From contig JAUVVY010000029.1 of the NCBI GenBank assembly GCA_030604405.1, positions 1-50,077 of the forward strand: 50,077 bases of DNA, written 5' to 3'. Below, one piece after another: positions 8,574-17,139 of the stretch (positions are counted from its first letter, which is position 1; every line of letters begins with the position of its first letter). The notes under the pieces are model-generated. The model ran no database searches. It worked only from the letters and a program-made list of their open reading frames with translations, and was not told the origin of the DNA. The position numbers were made by a program, and so were the translations under genes. This stretch comes from a bacterium. GTDB taxonomy: Bacteria > Armatimonadota > Zipacnadia > Zipacnadales > UBA11051.

Positions 8574-10583
8574 ATGAGCGGACTTTGCTATACGGTGCCG
8601 GCCACCGTCATCTTGCTGCTGTCGGCACAGGTCGCCTCTGTGGCCAACGATCTGACCATCGGTAAGCCGGAGGACCGTCCTGATCGGCTGCTGACCATCT
8701 CGGGCGAGCGGTCGGAAGAACTGCTTGCGGAATACTCCACCGATGGAGGTGAAGCCTGGTACCCCGCGACGATCTATGTGAGCACGACGATAGACGAATG
8801 GCGGGTGTGCAACTACGCCATCTGGAACCAGGCAGCCATCGAGGGGCACATCCCGGCGGGCAACCAGGGATGTCTATGGAATTACTTTTTCGATGTTGCT
8901 GCGCCAGCGGGCGATGTCATCTTGCGGCTGAAGGCAACGCAGACCGGTGAGGTCGTTGTGGAGCGGGCGGTTGCCTTGAGCAGTAATGATAGTGTGTTCA
9001 TGATAGACAGCCGCAATTGCGCTGAGCTTGCGGGTGGCGAGCTGCCCGCGCCGTGGCACCTGGAAGCGGCCGGCAAGAAGCAGCCTCCCGTGCAGTCCAT
9101 TGCCTGTGCGGTTGATGATCCGACCGCACCGCCGCTGGTGCTGAAGCCAGAGCTGCAAGGCTGGCACAGAATCTACATCGGAATGGAGCCATATTCGGCC
9201 TGCCAGTTATACCTCTCGAAGCAGCAGATACGCCACGCGGTTCCCTCCTATCTGGGAAGCCCGAACAGGCATGGCCGTGACCGCTTTCTGCAGGAGTTCT
9301 ATCTGAAGAGCGCCGACCTGACGGGCCAGGATGTCTGCGTGGCTATCGGCGGAGCGCGGTTCTGGCGTGATGTTTCGCTGCGGCACATCCGCTTTGTTCG
9401 GATGACGCCGGAAGAGGTCGCCCACTTTCATCAGGTGCGCAAGCTCGCCCGGGTAAGAGGCCGGCCTTATGTAGGATATGTGGAGACCGTAGAAGGGGCG
9501 TACACTCAGCCGAAAGAGCTGACATTGCGAGGCTACTTGCGCAATGAGATGCGCCTGAATGAGGACCGCGGCGCCACAGAGGTGTACGTACATGTGATTC
9601 GGCTGGGCATCAAGGCGTGGTATCACAGCGATGTGGTCGAGCGGGAGCAGACAGAATCGGAGGCGCAATTCAAGCAAGCGCGGCAGAAGGTTGTTGATAC
9701 CTTTGGCACGAGTCTGCCAACGAAGGACGGCAGTCTGTCACTGAAGGGCGCAATGCAATGGGCGGCGTGGATGAAACAGGGAGATCCGCTTGCGGTGGCG
9801 CTGGAGGAGGGCCACGCCGTGGGTCTGAAGGTGTTCGCCGACATGGGTGTGAACGTCACCCACATTATTGATGCGCCGCAACTGACGGAGCGCACCGTCA
9901 TAGAACATCCTGAGTATCTTTCAGAGCACAAGATGTTTATTGACTACAAGCAGGCGGGAGTTCGCGACTATTGCGTGTCGGTTGCACGGGAATTGATGAC
10001 CAAGTACGACGTTGACGGGATCAACCTCGATTTCGCCCGCTGGGGCTACAACAGGGCGTACGATGAGGCCTCGCTGGTTGAGGTGATGCGGCGCGTTGAC
10101 CAGGCACGGAAGGCAGCCGAGAAGAAGTGGGGGCACCCAATCCTCATCGCCACCCGCATCCCCTCGTACATCTACGGGCCGGACTCCCGCACTTACTCTG
10201 GCGAACATCCCTGGTTCACGGCGGCGTTGCAGACCTGGGCCCGCGAGGGCTGGATAGACCGCGTGATGCCGTGCGTGACATGGGACAAGGTACACGAGCT
10301 ATCTCTGCAGCGATACAAGGCGGCTATCGCGGGGACGGATGTAGAGCTCTGGGGGGATCTCTACGGGCCTCTGCATACGGGCAGGCCGCGTTCATACTAT
10401 CTCGACACAGCGCGAGGGTGGGTGGCGCAGGGCCTTGACGGCGGCTTCTTCATTTACACACGCGACCGGCCCACCGAATACGAGCGGATCAATTGGATGC
10501 TGCGGCTGATAGATTTTGCGGACGTCAATGTTGAACCCTATGGCACGCAAAAACACAATGGCAAAGCGGCGCCAACGGAGTGA
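8574..10583 (+). CDS. Secreted GHL10-like TIM-barrel protein (putative glycoside hydrolase)
   Basis: The start at 8574 is preferred over an upstream ATG at 8478 because it has AAGGAA 7 bases upstream and begins a clean signal peptide (hydrophobic core TVPATVILLLSAQVASVA). The product has 669 residues. The N-terminal half (to about residue 290) looks like beta-sandwich carbohydrate-binding or sugar-receptor modules. The C-terminal half resembles the hypothetical glycosidase-like GHL10/DUF4015 TIM-barrel group: DGINLDFARWG near residues 481-491 matches the strand-4 region, with VFADMGVN before it and DRVMPCVTWD after it. No substrate can be named. It is followed after 4 bases by the FG-GAP protein gene, so the two form an operon. 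Confidence 0.75.
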   Translation: MSGLCYTVPATVILLLSAQVASVANDLTIGKPEDRPDRLLTISGERSEELLAEYSTDGGEAWYPATIYVSTTIDEWRVCNYAIWNQAAIEGHIPAGNQGCLWNYFFDVAAPAGDVILRLKATQTGEVVVERAVALSSNDSVFMIDSRNCAELAGGELPAPWHLEAAGKKQPPVQSIACAVDDPTAPPLVLKPELQGWHRIYIGMEPYSACQLYLSKQQIRHAVPSYLGSPNRHGRDRFLQEFYLKSADLTGQDVCVAIGGARFWRDVSLRHIRFVRMTPEEVAHFHQVRKLARVRGRPYVGYVETVEGAYTQPKELTLRGYLRNEMRLNEDRGATEVYVHVIRLGIKAWYHSDVVEREQTESEAQFKQARQKVVDTFGTSLPTKDGSLSLKGAMQWAAWMKQGDPLAVALEEGHAVGLKVFADMGVNVTHIIDAPQLTERTVIEHPEYLSEHKMFIDYKQAGVRDYCVSVARELMTKYDVDGINLDFARWGYNRAYDEASLVEVMRRVDQARKAAEKKWGHPILIATRIPSYIYGPDSRTYSGEHPWFTAALQTWAREGWIDRVMPCVTWDKVHELSLQRYKAAIAGTDVELWGDLYGPLHTGRPRSYYLDTARGWVAQGLDGGFFIYTRDRPTEYERINWMLRLIDFADVNVEPYGTQKHNGKAAPTE

Positions 10584-10587
10584 GGGC

Positions 10588-12900
10588 ATGATGAGAGTAT
10601 TTTCTGGGCTGTTTATTGTGCTGATGTGTCTGAGTTGCTGGTTGGGCAGTGCCGCGCAGCCCGGCGAGCAGCCCTATTATCTGCGCCTCAGAGTGAGGTC
10701 AGAGCTGCCCTTGTCGAACGTGCCCATGGATCCCACTATTGACTTTGGCGCGCTCATCGAGGCAGCCGGACTCGAAGGTGTGCTGGATCCGAACTCCATC
10801 ATCGTGATGGATGCCGAGAACGGCCAGACCGTACCGCACGCTCTGGAGGGATTCGCCACCAGCGACAAGGGGCGGGTCGAATGGGTCATCCGCGACCCGT
10901 CGCACAAGAGATACGAGATACGTTTCGGGACTGCGGCAAGGCGCCCGCCGTTGATGCCGGCCGACTACACGCCGCTCATTGGTGTAGGCGATCTGCTGCG
11001 CTACAACGCCGGCGAGGGTCGGCCGTTGGTCCCGACAAGGTGCCTTGGCGGACTGGTAGATATAACCGGTGACGGCAAGCGGGATCTAATCGGCATCTGG
11101 AGCTACTCCCACCGGCCAGGGATTCCGTGGCATTGCATGGTGATGTGGCCGCGCCTGGGCAGCACTGAGGAGTTCAAGTTCGGGGACATGATCTACATCC
11201 CGTCTCTGCCCGATAAGGCCTACACGGCGGCTGATGTGCGCGATGTCAACAAGGACGGCTTGCCGGACGTGGTCCATGCGAAGGTGTTCCACGGCAATGG
11301 CCAGAGCACGTTGTCTGTGTATGTGAACTCCGGCGAAAAAACGATCGGCGGGTTGGCGATCTTCGAGCATACCGGCGACCTGCCAACTCAGCCGGTAGAA
11401 TGGCACTCGGTCCGCTGCGTGGACCTGGACAACGACGGGGCCCTGGACGTGGTTATGATTGACGATGGCAGGTACGTGGCGTCGAGTAGCAACTATTTCC
11501 TGAGAAATACCAATCCCCAGGGCTGGCCGTTGGAACTGGCCGACGCCACTGCCATCAACCTCGCGGGCTATAAGGCGGCTTTCTTTGATGTGGACGAGGA
11601 CGGGCTGCTGGATGTCGTCAGTCTAGTTGACAACCCCGAGCCGCGCGGGCTAAGCGACTTTCACCTGGGCTGGCAGAAGAATCTGGGCGGCGCGACGCTG
11701 AGCTTCGGTCCGGTTCAAGACCTGCCCGAGATCAACGCCAGGGTGCGACGGCCACGGGATATCCTGGCGGTGCGCGACGGCGAGCGCCAGGGGTTGCTGG
11801 TGGTCTATGACGATAAACAGAAGACGGCCTTCTTTGAACACGCGGTCAGGGAGGCAGGGGCGCCGTACTTCGAATACTTCGCGGATGCCGAATGCGAATC
11901 GGCTGTCGTTTCGCTGAGTGACCAGGCCGGCCCGTCGCCCACCGACTGGGACGGTGACGGTGACTGGGATTTGCTGGTTGGTGGCGGGTATGGCTGGCCG
12001 CGCATAGTAATCAACGAGGGCAGCAATCAGCGGCCGGTATTGGCCGAGGCCAAGCTGATTGAGTCTGAAGGCGAGCCGATCCGTATCGTGCGTGCAGAAG
12101 TGCTGGGGGCAGGGGGGCACCGCCACAACATGGGCTATCCGTTTCCCTGTTATGTTGACTGGGACGCCGACGGCCTGCCTGATCTGATGATTCCCAACGA
12201 AACAAATCGCATCCTATGGTACAAGAATATCGGCACGCGGCAGGAGCCGGAGTTTGGTCCGCAGCAGCAAGTGATCTGCGACGGCTACCCCGATTCCGCT
12301 CAACAGCGCGCCGAATCAGCACGGCTTGCCGCCGAGCCCGACTCTCCGCACGGGTGCTATCCCCCACAGCCTGATCGGCCCTTTCCGTGGCGGTGCGGCG
12401 CCGGCTTCGCTGACTTCAACGGCGACGGCTTGATGGATATGGTTACCACTAGTGGCATCTCACCGAGGAGGGCGACGCTTTTCGTCCAGTACTACGATAG
12501 CGAGGGCCACCTCCGTCTCAAGCGGGACGGCCCGCTCAAGACCAGCAGTGGGGATAGTTTCTCCGCGTCTTGCTATGCTTGTTGTGACTGGGATGGCGAC
12601 GGCGATATTGACATCGTCTGTACCCACTCAACTCCCAGAGTAACAGATACGATCTATCTGGCACGCAATGTGGGCACAAATAAGGATCCGATATTCGAGT
12701 ATGAGCCGCTGCGGCTTTTCGGTGAGATGCTCTACATCACACGGCACGGGCCGAAGGCCGGTGCGGGTGATCTTGATGGTGACGGCAAACCCGACGTTCT
12801 GGCTTCGACCGAGTGGAGCGTTTACCCGTTCTACACCCACGCGGCGCTGACGATGGAGCAGCGGCCGCAGTTCACACTGAGCAAGGTGCAAAAGCGTTAG
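10588..12900 (+). CDS. Secreted FG-GAP/VCBS repeat beta-propeller protein
   Basis: The ATG at 10588 (or the adjacent one at 10591) is chosen because GGAG lies 7 bases upstream and a signal peptide follows (VFSGLFIVLMCLSCWLG, AAQ cleavage). The reading frame is open farther upstream inside the previous gene. An N-terminal sandwich domain (about 25-130) is followed by at least nine calcium-binding D-x-[DN]-x-D-G loops, such as DITGDGKRD, DVNKDGLPD, DLDNDGALD, DVDEDGLLD, DWDGDGDWD, DWDADGLPD, DFNGDGLMD, DWDGDGDID and DLDGDGKPD. Such repeats form seven- or eight-bladed propellers of integrin-alpha type that bind carbohydrate or protein on the cell exterior. Repeats of NIGT-(R/N)-x-x-P-x-F type between loops are typical of VCBS units. 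Confidence 0.88.
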   Translation: MMRVFSGLFIVLMCLSCWLGSAAQPGEQPYYLRLRVRSELPLSNVPMDPTIDFGALIEAAGLEGVLDPNSIIVMDAENGQTVPHALEGFATSDKGRVEWVIRDPSHKRYEIRFGTAARRPPLMPADYTPLIGVGDLLRYNAGEGRPLVPTRCLGGLVDITGDGKRDLIGIWSYSHRPGIPWHCMVMWPRLGSTEEFKFGDMIYIPSLPDKAYTAADVRDVNKDGLPDVVHAKVFHGNGQSTLSVYVNSGEKTIGGLAIFEHTGDLPTQPVEWHSVRCVDLDNDGALDVVMIDDGRYVASSSNYFLRNTNPQGWPLELADATAINLAGYKAAFFDVDEDGLLDVVSLVDNPEPRGLSDFHLGWQKNLGGATLSFGPVQDLPEINARVRRPRDILAVRDGERQGLLVVYDDKQKTAFFEHAVREAGAPYFEYFADAECESAVVSLSDQAGPSPTDWDGDGDWDLLVGGGYGWPRIVINEGSNQRPVLAEAKLIESEGEPIRIVRAEVLGAGGHRHNMGYPFPCYVDWDADGLPDLMIPNETNRILWYKNIGTRQEPEFGPQQQVICDGYPDSAQQRAESARLAAEPDSPHGCYPPQPDRPFPWRCGAGFADFNGDGLMDMVTTSGISPRRATLFVQYYDSEGHLRLKRDGPLKTSSGDSFSASCYACCDWDGDGDIDIVCTHSTPRVTDTIYLARNVGTNKDPIFEYEPLRLFGEMLYITRHGPKAGAGDLDGDGKPDVLASTEWSVYPFYTHAALTMEQRPQFTLSKVQKR

Positions 12901-12910
12901 CAAGGCCGGC

Positions 12911-12941
12911 AAGACATCAGCAGCGCGCAGCCTGACGTCTT
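12911..12941 (+). terminator. Candidate hairpin between FG-GAP and membrane protein genes
   Basis: AAGACaTCAG pairs with CTGAcGTCTT (one mismatch) around an 11-base loop, just after the stop codon at 12900. There is no T-run; it could be a partial terminator or a transcript-stability element within the unit. Confidence 0.35.
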
Positions 12942-12971
12942 GCGCGGATGCTCGGCTCGTAAAAGAGGTGA

Positions 12972-14342
12972 ATGGCAATAGGCAGGCTGCCGGCTATACG
13001 GAGTGTGGTGGCGGACTGGCTGGCCCACGGCGCGGTTAGTAAGCGGTGGTACGTGTGTGTCGCCGTTGTGCTGGGGATCGCGTCATTGATCGCCACGGCG
13101 GAGTTGGTTTTCGACCCCTGGGTGCAGGCGACGTGGGCAAAAAATGCCGATAGCCTATTGATAGCCGAAAATGGGCTGACCGCACAGTGGTCGGACATCG
13201 GGCGCTGGTGGAGCGGGCCGTGGATTCAGCACGAAATGTACTACCGGCCGCTTTCAAGCATGCTCTTTTTCGCCGAGGCGCACCTGTTCGGGATGAACTT
13301 TCAGGGCTACTGCATCGTGTCGTGGCTGGCCAATGCCGCCAACGTGGTGCTGCTGTTTCTGCTGGGCGCTTCACTTGCCCGGGGCTCGGGGAGGGTAAGA
13401 ACAATCATCGGGGCGCTGACGGCCATCTTCTTCTTGCTCGCCAGGCACCCGGAGATCTTCCAGGGAGTGGGTAATCCGACGGCATCGGCGGCGCGAGTGA
13501 CCTGGGGCATGATGCCGTGGTGGCCGGCGCAGACCGACATCTTTTCGATGCTCTTCGGGCTATCGTCGCTGCTGCTGCTGGACAGGTATCTGCTCAACGA
13601 TAAGAAAGCCTACCTGGCCGGGGCGCTGGCAAGCTTTGTCGCGGCGCTGCTTTTCAAGGAAATGGCCCTGTGCATCCCGCTGATGGTGCCGCTGCTGGTG
13701 CTGTACAGGCAGCGGAAGGCGGTGCCGGCGGTGAGCGCGGCCTATCTCGGCCTGGGAGTGGTGTTTTTCGTGGTCAGGTCGCTGGCGGCGCCGGGTGCCT
13801 CAGGCCTGGAATATCAGGGCATCCAGACCTTCCGTAACTGCGCATACTACGTGGTTAACAGTCTGTACGTGCTCACTCACAGCCCGCCTGGTGTTTCCGG
13901 TGGGTCGGAATGGTTCCCGGTCTTGGGGTCGCTGGGGCTGCTGGCGATCGTCGTGGTCATGACGTGGAAGCGGGTCGAATGGATATGGACGGGGCTGGCG
14001 GTGCTGCTGTGGCTGCTGGCGTCGGGGCAATTGTTTGGCGGCAGTTTCGCCATGTTCAGCGTCGCCGGCCCGATGCTGAAGCTGGGAACCGTGCTGGTGT
14101 TCTGGGGCGGGCTGGCAGTGCTCGTGCTGGTGCGGGACCGGGGTGTGTCGGTGGCGCTGGTGGTGGCGATGCTGGCCGCGTTCGTGCCGGTGCTCAATCG
14201 CATGGGGCCGCACTACTGGTACTGGCCGCTGGCTTTCTACGCTCTGCTCAACGCCGGCCTGCTCAACCGGCTCTATGAGGTAAGCTTTCAGTCGGATGAG
14301 TTCTCGCTTATCGTCAGCCGTAGCTCCAAGTCCAGCGAGTGA
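12972..14342 (+). CDS. Polytopic membrane protein, GT-C glycosyltransferase-like
   Basis: The 456-residue protein has about ten or more hydrophobic segments (for example VAVVLGIASLIATAELV, VVLLFLLGASLA, ALTAIFFLLA, YLAGALASFVAALLF, LGLLAIVVVMTW, LAVLVLVRD). The first extracytoplasmic loop holds WWSGPWIQHEMYYRPLSS, like the loop after helix 1 of GT-C lipid-linked sugar transferases and the TMTC/PMT-type membrane domain where YYRPL motifs recur. The catalytic acidic pair usual in GT-C proteins is not clear. An AGAGGTG ribosome site directly precedes the ATG. Its 3' end overlaps the leftward gene 14288-15187 by 55 bases tail to tail. The assignment to GT-C is tentative. Confidence 0.65.
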   Translation: MAIGRLPAIRSVVADWLAHGAVSKRWYVCVAVVLGIASLIATAELVFDPWVQATWAKNADSLLIAENGLTAQWSDIGRWWSGPWIQHEMYYRPLSSMLFFAEAHLFGMNFQGYCIVSWLANAANVVLLFLLGASLARGSGRVRTIIGALTAIFFLLARHPEIFQGVGNPTASAARVTWGMMPWWPAQTDIFSMLFGLSSLLLLDRYLLNDKKAYLAGALASFVAALLFKEMALCIPLMVPLLVLYRQRKAVPAVSAAYLGLGVVFFVVRSLAAPGASGLEYQGIQTFRNCAYYVVNSLYVLTHSPPGVSGGSEWFPVLGSLGLLAIVVVMTWKRVEWIWTGLAVLLWLLASGQLFGGSFAMFSVAGPMLKLGTVLVFWGGLAVLVLVRDRGVSVALVVAMLAAFVPVLNRMGPHYWYWPLAFYALLNAGLLNRLYEVSFQSDEFSLIVSRSSKSSE

Positions 14343-15187
14343 ACGTCGCGGGCAGTGAATCTGATTCTCCCCGCATAGACGCCTGCAGCCGCATCCTCGG
14401 GTATCTGCATGGTGAGCCAGCAAGGCTGAACCAGATCGGCCTGCAACCGGTTTGCCTCATCGCAGGGCCGCAGCCGGTAGGGGCATGTTTCCCATTCGCG
14501 CTGCTCGGGTTCAAGTGGGGTGGAGCGGGTGGCGGCCAGGTAGCAAGCGGCCCCTAAGCCGGTAAGGCCACCGCCAGGGCCGCTGAGACGGCCCGGCAGC
14601 TTCACCTCGACGCGCTCGATATCGCGGTCAATCGGCACCGCGACGAGCTGGCAATGGAGCAACTGTCCCGGCACGGCATCCAGAGCTACCTTCTGGGAGA
14701 AGATGCCCGGGAAGTCGTGCACCGGCGGGGAGATGAATTCACTCGCCTGCACTTGTGCGATGGCCCAGCGTGGTCGCTTGATACCGGCGCGGATGCAGTG
14801 GGAATAGGCGCGCAGCGGGGCAGAAAAGCAGCGAAGCTGCATCAGATCATCCTGCAGCTCTGCCGCCTTTTGTCGCAACTGCGACCAGTCGCCGCCCTGG
14901 CGTTCGACATTAGTCGCCTCGCGCGAGAGCACCTCCAGCCTCTCGCCCAGCTTTTCCAGCCTCTCAGTGGCTTCGGGGTAGTCGGTCATGTCTCCGGGCA
15001 GGTAGTCGGGGTTTATTTCCTTGACCAGCCGGCCATATTCGCGCACTGCCTCGCGCAATGCGGCAATCGCCGTCTTCGGCTGGTCTGCGGGCTGGGTGGC
15101 CTCGGTGTCGGCAAGCAGTGGAGCGGCCAGGACGACAGCCAGCAGCAGAGCCAGCGCGTACAGTCGCCTATCGCTTCTTCCGCCCAT
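14288..15187 (-). CDS. Secreted protein with helical N-terminus and C-terminal beta-sandwich
   Basis: The 299-residue product has a signal peptide (about 1-27, core LYALALLLAVVLAAPLL). A helical or coiled-coil stretch (40-120, with ERLEKLGERLEVLSREATNVE) leads to a sandwich domain (about 160-295) with LTMQIPEDAAAGVYAGRI. This phrase resembles the N-terminal sandwich domains before DUF4091/DUF6067-type glycosidase-like barrels, but no barrel follows; it ends at LRLTISENSSD. It may be a truncated or stand-alone sugar-binding module. It is the last gene of a leftward operon and overlaps the preceding gene by 20 bases. Confidence 0.65.
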   Translation of the reverse strand: MGGRSDRRLYALALLLAVVLAAPLLADTEATQPADQPKTAIAALREAVREYGRLVKEINPDYLPGDMTDYPEATERLEKLGERLEVLSREATNVERQGGDWSQLRQKAAELQDDLMQLRCFSAPLRAYSHCIRAGIKRPRWAIAQVQASEFISPPVHDFPGIFSQKVALDAVPGQLLHCQLVAVPIDRDIERVEVKLPGRLSGPGGGLTGLGAACYLAATRSTPLEPEQREWETCPYRLRPCDEANRLQADLVQPCWLTMQIPEDAAAGVYAGRIRFTARDVHSLDLELRLTISENSSD

Positions 15188-15440
15188 ACTTTTTCTTGCC
15201 GGCCACCTTTTTCCTCTGGGCTACCCTTTCTCGCCACAGGTGCAGACTGAGCACGGCATAGCCGCCGCCTACCAAGCCGCCACCACAAAACAGCACCACC
15301 ACCAGCAGCGGCAGTATCCCGCCCTTAGAGACCATCTCGTCATAGTACTCGAAGGTCGCAAGCAGGCCATACAGCCCGACCGCGCCCCCAACAAGGGCGC
15401 CGACCATTGTCAATAGCAGCCTGCTGATGTCTTTGCCCAT
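15168..15440 (-). CDS. Small two-helix membrane protein with basic tail
   Basis: The 90-residue product has two transmembrane helices (about 8-27, TMVGALVGGAVGLYGLLAT; and about 40-62, LPLLVVVLFCGGGLVGGGYAVL) and a Lys/Arg-rich tail from residue 70, probably cytoplasmic. Its ATG shares a base with the TAA of the amidohydrolase gene (TAATG), with GAGGGT upstream, which indicates translational coupling. No family is recognised. Longer reading of this frame upstream is only an overlap with the amidohydrolase. Confidence 0.7.
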   Translation of the reverse strand: MGKDISRLLLTMVGALVGGAVGLYGLLATFEYYDEMVSKGGILPLLVVVLFCGGGLVGGGYAVLSLHLWRERVAQRKKVAGKKKYGRKKR

Positions 15441-16270
15441 TATAACTCGACCCTCTGCATAATAGCCTGGAAGTTGAGCCCCAGCAGCTTCTCTTTGGCT
15501 GTGTCGGATATGTCCGCGAAGATGACTGTGCCGATCTCGTGGGCGAGATTGAGCCAGGCGATGTCGGAACCGAACAGCACGCGTTCCTCGCCACAGCCAT
15601 TGACCAGGCGCTCCACGCTGGCGTACCACTTGGGATAGCCGGTCGTATCAAAGTACATATTCTCCACGTGGGCACAGTTTTCCACCACCGCGTCAATGGC
15701 GTCGGGCGCGGTGGCATGCGCGACGATTATTGGCATCTGGGGATACTCGCGGGCTAGAGAGACGTAGCCGGGCAGGCCCTTAACGTAATCGGTGAGGTGC
15801 GTCATCAGCGGTATCTTGCGGGCAGCGCAGTAGTCCACCGCCGGTCGGTAGTTCTCATGCTCGGGCGGCGTCTGGTGCCATGCGGCGTGAAACTTGAGCA
15901 TTCTCATGCCAAGCTGTTCAAAGCAGCGCACCGTCTCGGCCTCGACCTTGTCCGGATAATTCGGATTGATGCAGCAGTGGCCGATTACGCGATCCGGGTA
16001 CTTGCGCACGGCCTCGGCGGTCATGTCGTTGCCGGCCTCAAAGTCGCCCTCCAGAGCCGCCAGCGCATTGATGGCAACCTGGTCAACGCCGACGGAGTCC
16101 ATCGCCTCAATGATGTGGTCAATGTCATCTTCGGGCACAAAATAGCGGCTGTGAGGGCCGATATGCCCGTGACAATCCAGGACCAGAATGTCGTCAAGAT
16201 AGGGCTTAACCGATGCGAGATTGACCACAGCGTCTATAACCTTGTCGAAATCAAGCGCGGGCACTCTCAT
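15440..16270 (-). CDS. Amidohydrolase-2 family metal-dependent hydrolase
   Basis: This 276-residue TIM-barrel protein keeps the metal-site pattern of the Amidohydro_2 family: H-x-H (His34, His36 in DCHGHIG), a histidine after strand 5 (MTHLTD), HATAPD after strand 6, and the FGSDIAW strand-8 aspartate. Members are decarboxylases or hydrolases of small carboxylated or lactone substrates, including isomerised sugar derivatives. The substrate is not visible here. It overlaps the preceding gene by 4 bases (ATGA) and is coupled to the small membrane protein gene downstream. The pairing with a second, degenerate family member suggests a heteromeric enzyme or a scavenging pair. Confidence 0.87.
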   Translation of the reverse strand: MRVPALDFDKVIDAVVNLASVKPYLDDILVLDCHGHIGPHSRYFVPEDDIDHIIEAMDSVGVDQVAINALAALEGDFEAGNDMTAEAVRKYPDRVIGHCCINPNYPDKVEAETVRCFEQLGMRMLKFHAAWHQTPPEHENYRPAVDYCAARKIPLMTHLTDYVKGLPGYVSLAREYPQMPIIVAHATAPDAIDAVVENCAHVENMYFDTTGYPKWYASVERLVNGCGEERVLFGSDIAWLNLAHEIGTVIFADISDTAKEKLLGLNFQAIMQRVEL

Positions 16271-17019
16271 CGTACCCCCTCGAGCAAGTTTACGAGATTG
16301 TCGCGCGCGATCTTGTGCTTGTCTTCAGCGCCGATGCGGGCACAGGCAAGCATGGTCATCGGCGAGGCCGGGGTGAACTCCGGCATCCCGCTGCCGAACA
16401 CGACGCGATCAGCGCCAAACCTGGGGACAACGCTCTCAAGGCCGTTGTGTATCTCGAAGCCGTGCAGCTCAAGGTAAACGTGCTGGTGGCGGGCCAGTGC
16501 GGAGTACAAATGCCGTGTTGCGGTGTAAAGGAAACTGACCAGAACCAGGCGCATTTGCGGGAAATCGCCGGCGACTTCGTCTAGCGCCGCCCAGTCACTG
16601 AACCTGGTCATATCCACAAACAGCGGCATGCGCATGGCCTGCAACTGCTCAAACAGCTCGCCGCAAGTGGCGGTGGCAAAGCGGTAGCCGTGGTCAGTCG
16701 GCGACATGCGCACCGCCCGCACGCCCTGCTCGACCAATTGTGCCAGGTGCCGGTCTGGCGGTGGGAACTCATCGGTCGCCGGCGGCAGGATGGTGAGGCA
16801 GGGGTGCAGCCGGGGCTCGTCGGCGGTCGCCTCAAGCAGCAGCCGGTTGCCTACGGCCGGATGCGTCTCGTCGCCGCAGGCATGATACGCAAGCGCCTCG
16901 GCGATCCGGAAACGGTCCATCGCGCCGAGGATATCTTCGACAGTGCCCTCCATCTCGTAGTGGGGACGGGCCATGGTGTGCCCGATACGCACACAAGCGT
17001 CAAACCAGTCCACAGACAT
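16267..17019 (-). CDS. Amidohydrolase-2-like protein lacking the H-x-H metal motif
   Basis: This 250-residue protein has the amidohydrolase-2 layout: an N-terminal strand at FDACVRIGH, a mid-barrel RMSPTDHGYRF, and a strand-8 FGSGMPEFTP. The normal D-x-H-x-H is replaced by D-A-C-V-R, the strand-5 segment reads PLFVDMTRF without a histidine, and the strand-8 Asp is Gly (GSG for GSD). At least three metal or catalytic positions are gone, so it is probably a non-catalytic or non-metal family member. It overlaps the catalytic paralogue by 4 bases (ATGA). It could be a partner or regulator of that enzyme. Confidence 0.78.
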   Translation of the reverse strand: MSVDWFDACVRIGHTMARPHYEMEGTVEDILGAMDRFRIAEALAYHACGDETHPAVGNRLLLEATADEPRLHPCLTILPPATDEFPPPDRHLAQLVEQGVRAVRMSPTDHGYRFATATCGELFEQLQAMRMPLFVDMTRFSDWAALDEVAGDFPQMRLVLVSFLYTATRHLYSALARHQHVYLELHGFEIHNGLESVVPRFGADRVVFGSGMPEFTPASPMTMLACARIGAEDKHKIARDNLVNLLEGVR

Positions 17020-17139
17020 TACAACGAGCCTCTCATCGCAGCAGTTCGGGAACTAAAACCAAGAGCAGGTTCTTCGCGCGCAAATACAATACCTGCACCG
17101 TCGCAGACCTTCTGAGCGGTGCGAGCGTGCGCCACTACT

